From Vreelandella venusta (GTDB taxonomy: Bacteria; Pseudomonadota; Gammaproteobacteria; Pseudomonadales; Halomonadaceae), in contig NZ_BJUL01000007.1 of NCBI RefSeq assembly GCF_007989605.1, positions 62,001 through 126,000 of the forward strand: a DNA stretch of 64,000 nt. The letters are read 5' to 3'. The position numbers were made by a program, and so were the translations under genes. Of this stretch, positions 60,762-64,000 are shown piece by piece (positions within the stretch are counted from its first letter, which is position 1; each line of letters begins with the position of its first letter). Under the pieces are notes generated by a model, which was not told the origin of the DNA, did no database searches, and worked only from the letters and a program-made list of their open reading frames with translations.

Positions 60762-62576
60762 TCAGCCCAAGTGATGAACTGGCTGCAGGCCATAGACAGG
60801 GGTATCTAGCCCTTCCATGCGTGCTTTTAACTGCAGCGCTAAATAACGTGAGTAGTGCCGCGACTGGTGTAGGTTGCCGCCATGGAACCACAGTGCCTCT
60901 TGCTGAGTGGGCTTCCACATATTGCGCAGCTCTCCTTCCCATGGACCCGGGTCTTTGGTGGTGTCGGAACCTAGCCCCCAGCACTTGCCGACTTTATCGG
61001 CCACTTCTTGAGAAATAAGCCGCGCCGCCCAGCCATTCATCGAGCCATAGCCGGTGGCATAAACGATCAAGTCAGCATCAAGCTCGCTGCCATCGGTAAG
61101 CGTGATGGAGTGCGGGTTAATTCGTTCAATGCCCACGCCGCTGCGCAGCTTGATGTCGCCACTGGCCACTAGGTCACAGGCTCCCACATCGATGTAATAG
61201 CCTGAACCGCGGCGCAAATATTTCAAAAACAGCCCGGATTCATCGTCACCGAAATCGAGCATAAAGCCTGCGCTCTCAAGCTTTTGGTAAAACTCGGCGT
61301 CACGCTTTTTAATCGCTTCAAAAGCAGGGCGCTGAAAATCCGGTAATACTTTGTACGGAATCGAGGCAAACACTAAATCGGCTTTCTCATGGGTTAATCC
61401 ATTCGCCACAGCCTCTTCCGAATAAAGCGGTCCCAGCACCTCCTCCATCAATGAATCCGACTTCACAATATGAGTAGATGAGCGCTGCAGCATAGTGACA
61501 TCAGCATCGTGCTCCCATAACGCGGCGGCAATGTCATGAGCCGAGTTATTAGAGCCTACGATGACGCACTTCTTACCTTTGTAGGCATCCGGCCCCGGAT
61601 GCTGGCTAGAGTGCTGCTGTTCGCCTGCAAAATTTTCCGCTCCTGGGAATTTAGGCACATTGGGCATTCCAGACATACCGGTAGCCATTACCAGTTGCTT
61701 GGGCCGTAGCGTGATCTCTTCGCCGTTGCGCTTAACCTTAACTACCCACTCACCTGCGGCTTCGTCGTAGCTAGCATTCTGACACTCGGTGGAACTCCAA
61801 TAATTGAGCTCCATCACTTTTGTGTACATTTCCAGCCAATCACCCACTTTGTCTTTCGGGGCGAATACCGGCCAGTTATCTGGGAAAGGGATATAGGGAA
61901 GGTGGTCGTACCACACTGGATCGTGCAAGCAGAGTGACTTATAGCGCTTACGCCAAGAGTCTCCCGCGCGCTCGTTGCGCTCAATGATGATCGTTGGCAC
62001 ACCCAGTTGCCTGAGCCGTGCGCCTAAACCAATACCACCCTGGCCACCGCCAATAATCACGCAGTAAGGCTGCTGGGTATAGCCTAGCTCTGCTTCTTCA
62101 CGCTCCCGTGACTCCAACCACGTTTCACGCTGCTTATTGGCACCGTGCTCAGCTCCTTTGGGACGATGGTGATTGCACTGCTCAGGGTAGTCGTTCAGTG
62201 CTTGCATGGTAGTTAACAACGTCCAGCACTTGCCTTCTTTAAGGCGCAAATAGCCTTTACCGCGGGCAACCGCTGTATTGAAATTAAACCACGCATCGTA
62301 GATATCGCCGTTTTCAGTGGCCTCGCCTTCTAACTGCCAGTCCGTAGGCTGTGCGTTATTGAGCGTGGCATTGAGCATGGCCTGAATTTCATCTTTGCCT
62401 TCACAGGTTTTTAAATTCCAGGTAAACGTAAGAAAGTCACGCCAGTAGCACTCGTCTCCAAACAGCGACAGTACTCGCTCAATATCCTGGGTTTGAAGGG
62501 CAGTATCGAAATCCTGCAGCCACGCTTGAACAGTCTCCGTGGGGGTTTGCTGGACTTGTGCCGTTATCTTTGACAT
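60762..62576 (-). CDS. Flavin-dependent monooxygenase with N-terminal NTF2-like domain
   Basis: A 604-residue protein. Residues about 10-130 look like an NTF2/SnoaL-type small-molecule-binding domain. A flavin monooxygenase core follows, with FAD motif IGGGQGG (175-181), NADPH-site motif GSNNSA (341-346) and the late VYATGYGSMNG. The identifying stretch FAGEQQHSSQH (316-326) follows FxGxxxHxxx but ends in His, where FMOs have Tyr/Phe and Baeyer-Villiger enzymes have Trp. Likely chemistry is oxygenation of a ketone or heteroatom; substrate unknown. First gene of the FMO-SDR-ADH operon, with a sigma-54 promoter candidate upstream. Confidence 0.85.
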   Translation of the reverse strand: MSKITAQVQQTPTETVQAWLQDFDTALQTQDIERVLSLFGDECYWRDFLTFTWNLKTCEGKDEIQAMLNATLNNAQPTDWQLEGEATENGDIYDAWFNFNTAVARGKGYLRLKEGKCWTLLTTMQALNDYPEQCNHHRPKGAEHGANKQRETWLESREREEAELGYTQQPYCVIIGGGQGGIGLGARLRQLGVPTIIIERNERAGDSWRKRYKSLCLHDPVWYDHLPYIPFPDNWPVFAPKDKVGDWLEMYTKVMELNYWSSTECQNASYDEAAGEWVVKVKRNGEEITLRPKQLVMATGMSGMPNVPKFPGAENFAGEQQHSSQHPGPDAYKGKKCVIVGSNNSAHDIAAALWEHDADVTMLQRSSTHIVKSDSLMEEVLGPLYSEEAVANGLTHEKADLVFASIPYKVLPDFQRPAFEAIKKRDAEFYQKLESAGFMLDFGDDESGLFLKYLRRGSGYYIDVGACDLVASGDIKLRSGVGIERINPHSITLTDGSELDADLIVYATGYGSMNGWAARLISQEVADKVGKCWGLGSDTTKDPGPWEGELRNMWKPTQQEALWFHGGNLHQSRHYSRYLALQLKARMEGLDTPVYGLQPVHHLG

Positions 62577-62634
62577 AGCGGGTACTCCATGTGCATTTGT
62601 TATTGTTGAGTTAACTGTGATGCACCCAACCCTA

Positions 62635-62650
62635 AGCAGCTACCGTGCCA
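62635..62650 (-). promoter_or_regulatory. Candidate sigma-54 (-24/-12) promoter of the monooxygenase operon
   Basis: On the minus strand TGGCACGGTAGCTGCT runs from 62650 to 62635. It matches the consensus TGGCACGNNNNTTGCW at every fixed position except one T to C. The essential GG and GC are exactly 10 bases apart. Transcription would start near 62624, about 48 bases before the monooxygenase ATG. The divergent gene encodes an AcoR-like activator, which is what such a promoter needs. Confidence 0.75.
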
Positions 62651-62725
62651 AACAGCCCGAAAAGCACATCAACAAGCTGAAAAATAAACAAAAAATACAG
62701 CCTTAATGAGGTACAAGGCAGTGAT

Positions 62726-62783
62726 AAGGCGTAGCGAGGGTCTTTTGCCATGGGTGGCAAAAGTAGCGCCCTCGCCTAGCCTT
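62726..62783. repeat. Large interrupted hairpin in the divergent promoter region
   Basis: Nested arms AAGGC (62726-62730), GCGAGGG (62734-62740) and CTTTTGCCA (62742-62750) pair with TGGCAAAAG (62755-62763), CCCTCGC (62769-62775) and GCCTT (62779-62783) around a 4-base loop TGGG. About 21 base pairs form in a 58-base element. It lies between the sigma-54 promoter and the candidate activator site. It could be a mobile repeat (REP/MITE-like), a terminator for the regulator-side transcript, or a DNA-bending element. Confidence 0.7.
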
Positions 62784-62814
62784 TTCACGTACTGAGTAAC
62801 CAATAGGGAGTCAT

Positions 62815-62860
62815 GTACACCTGTCACGCTGTTTACAGCTAAACGTTACAGGTGTAACGC
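62815..62860. promoter_or_regulatory. Candidate upstream activator sequence, paired sites
   Basis: TACACCTGT (62816-62824) and ACAGGTGTA (62848-62856) are exact inverted copies. Each is the core of a 14-base element: the right copy GTTACAGGTGTAAC is itself a near-perfect palindrome, and the left matches its complement at 11 of 14 positions. Between them is GCTGTTTACAGC (62828-62839). The sites lie about 190-230 bp upstream of the predicted sigma-54 start, a normal enhancer distance. The rest of the 375-bp gap holds no gene. Confidence 0.55.
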
Positions 62861-62951
62861 ACGACTAACGGCGTAAGCAGACCACGTTGACTCTGGGGGT
62901 AAAGCGCATAGGCTGAAAGAACAATAACGACAGCGCCCAACGAGTAACGCC

Positions 62952-64000
62952 ATGCTGCACTCCACGTTTGCACCTACACGGCTTCAATCTGAACAACGTC
63001 AACATATCGAGCATATTTTTCAGCTCGGTGAAGGACTCGATACACCCAGCTTGCCTGCGCAGGCCCCCATTCGTCGCTCCTGGCTGCGCTGCCTGAACGA
63101 GTATCAGCTAGACCCCACTCATCCACGCCCTGCACGGGTCGTGCCGCAGCAAACATTGATTGAGCACCGCGAGTCTGTTGATGAGTTACTGCATGTCGCC
63201 CGCGCCGGGGTCGATCAGCTTTACGGCCAAATAGCGCAGCTTGGCTACGTACTACTCGTCACCGACCACCGCGGTATTACCGTTGAGTTTCGTGGCGACC
63301 CCAACCAGGACCAGCAATTACGCAAAGCAGGCCTCTACCTAGGGGCAGACTGGGATGAACGCTTTGCTGGCACCTGTGCTGTTGGCACCTGTTTGCATGA
63401 TCGTCAAGCCATCATCTGCCACCGCCAAGAACACTTCGATGCATCCCATATCTCGCTGACCTGCACCGCTGCTCCTATTGCAGACCCTCAGGGTAATGTG
63501 ATGGCTGTGTTAGACATTTCCGCGCTGCAGTCGCCTACCCAGCACGAAAGCCAGAATTTCAGCCTATCGCTGGTAACGCTTTATGCGCGCATGATTGAGG
63601 ATGCCTATTTTCTGCAGCGCTACCGCGACTGCCTGATGGTGCGTTTAGATACCTCGCGGGAATTTGTCCACGTCAACGGGCGTGGTTTGATCGCTATTGA
63701 AGAGAATGGACAGGTCATCGCTGCTAACGCCGTAGGCCGCGAGCTAATCGCCGAACACCAGCATCGCTGGCCCCCTTGGTCGGCAAATCACACTCCTATG
63801 CTGGGTGAGCTATTCGAGTGTGAGATCGCCGATATACTCAGTATTAATAGCGGTACTGATGATCAATTGCGTGCCTTCCGCGCTCGCGCCAGCAACACCA
63901 TCCACTTTATAAGTCTGCTAGAACCCCGCCGCCCCCGCATGGCGCAACGGGCAACACCGCTTTCTTCTGAGCTGCCGGCCCCCTTAGCCCGGCTGGGTGC
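62952..64000 (+). CDS. AcoR-like sigma-54-dependent activator (N-terminal part, runs off the window)
   Basis: An open frame begins at the ATG at 62952 and is still open at the window end (349 residues). An in-frame stop at 62925 with no start codon between fixes the start. The N-terminus (APIRRSWLRCLNEYQLDP) and the following GAF-type domain (AQLGYVLLVTDHRG, GTCAVGTCLHDRQAIICHRQEHF, APIADPQGNVMAVLDIS) match regulators of the AcoR type, which activate acetoin and alcohol catabolic genes through sigma-54. The AAA+ and Fis-type helix-turn-helix domains would lie beyond the window. Divergent from the FMO operon. Confidence 0.8.
   Translation, partial: MLHSTFAPTRLQSEQRQHIEHIFQLGEGLDTPSLPAQAPIRRSWLRCLNEYQLDPTHPRPARVVPQQTLIEHRESVDELLHVARAGVDQLYGQIAQLGYVLLVTDHRGITVEFRGDPNQDQQLRKAGLYLGADWDERFAGTCAVGTCLHDRQAIICHRQEHFDASHISLTCTAAPIADPQGNVMAVLDISALQSPTQHESQNFSLSLVTLYARMIEDAYFLQRYRDCLMVRLDTSREFVHVNGRGLIAIEENGQVIAANAVGRELIAEHQHRWPPWSANHTPMLGELFECEIADILSINSGTDDQLRAFRARASNTIHFISLLEPRRPRMAQRATPLSSELPAPLARLG

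Overview
The window is an ordinary, gene-dense stretch of a gammaproteobacterial chromosome. It has moderate G+C, short intergenic gaps and many 1-4 bp gene overlaps. Protein content, gene order and the Na+-pumping NADH dehydrogenase operon fit a halophilic member of the Halomonadaceae (Halomonas-like). This is an inference from sequence character; no rRNA or other decisive marker is present. I saw no tRNA, rRNA, CRISPR array, insertion sequence or prophage.

Layout. 1-5.1 kb: end of a membrane protein gene, a YbeL-type zinc-ribbon gene, then leuS-lptE-holA. 5.2-6.7 kb: an exported small protein and a C39-like lipoprotein peptidase (PA2779/PA2778 families). 6.7-16.4 kb, minus strand: sthA, nqrM, the nqrABCDEF operon and a long-form gap. 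16.7-20.1 kb: mfd. 20.2-22.6 kb: an envelope cluster of two L,D-transpeptidases around a Braun-type lipoprotein with a C-terminal lysine. 22.7-25.8 kb: a small gene overlapping topA. 26.1-29.9 kb: a DUF3141 (PHA-synthase-like) protein and a divergent LysR regulator. 30.1-41.7 kb: lipoate synthesis (lipA, lipB, ybeD) and the classical cell-elongation cluster dacA-rlpA-mltB-rodA-mrdA-rlmH-rsfS-nadD-proA. 41.9-45.1 kb: two tandem membrane proteins with eroded GGDEF-like domains and a DedA-PAP2 fusion. 45.1-47.8 kb: mpl-ubiX-LysE-type exporter. 48.0-56.9 kb: a glutaredoxin-like gene, a five-gene dipeptide ABC transporter, a LysR gene and pepQ. 57-58.6 kb: ompW and a lone GAF protein. 58.9-64 kb: a monooxygenase-SDR-alcohol dehydrogenase operon facing an AcoR-like regulator that runs off the window.

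How the genes work together. Most of the window is housekeeping: translation, lipopolysaccharide assembly, replication, peptidoglycan growth and recycling, redox balance and sodium bioenergetics. The most interesting points are: (1) the FMO-SDR-ADH catabolic operon, which has a near-consensus -24/-12 (sigma-54) promoter, a paired candidate enhancer site and a large hairpin in the divergent gap; (2) the LDT-lipoprotein-LDT anchoring cluster; (3) the tandem degenerate GGDEF membrane proteins; (4) the small-protein/C39-peptidase pair, with a terminator-like hairpin inside the peptidase signal sequence; and (5) the DedA-PAP2 fusion, which would join lipid-carrier translocation and dephosphorylation in one chain.
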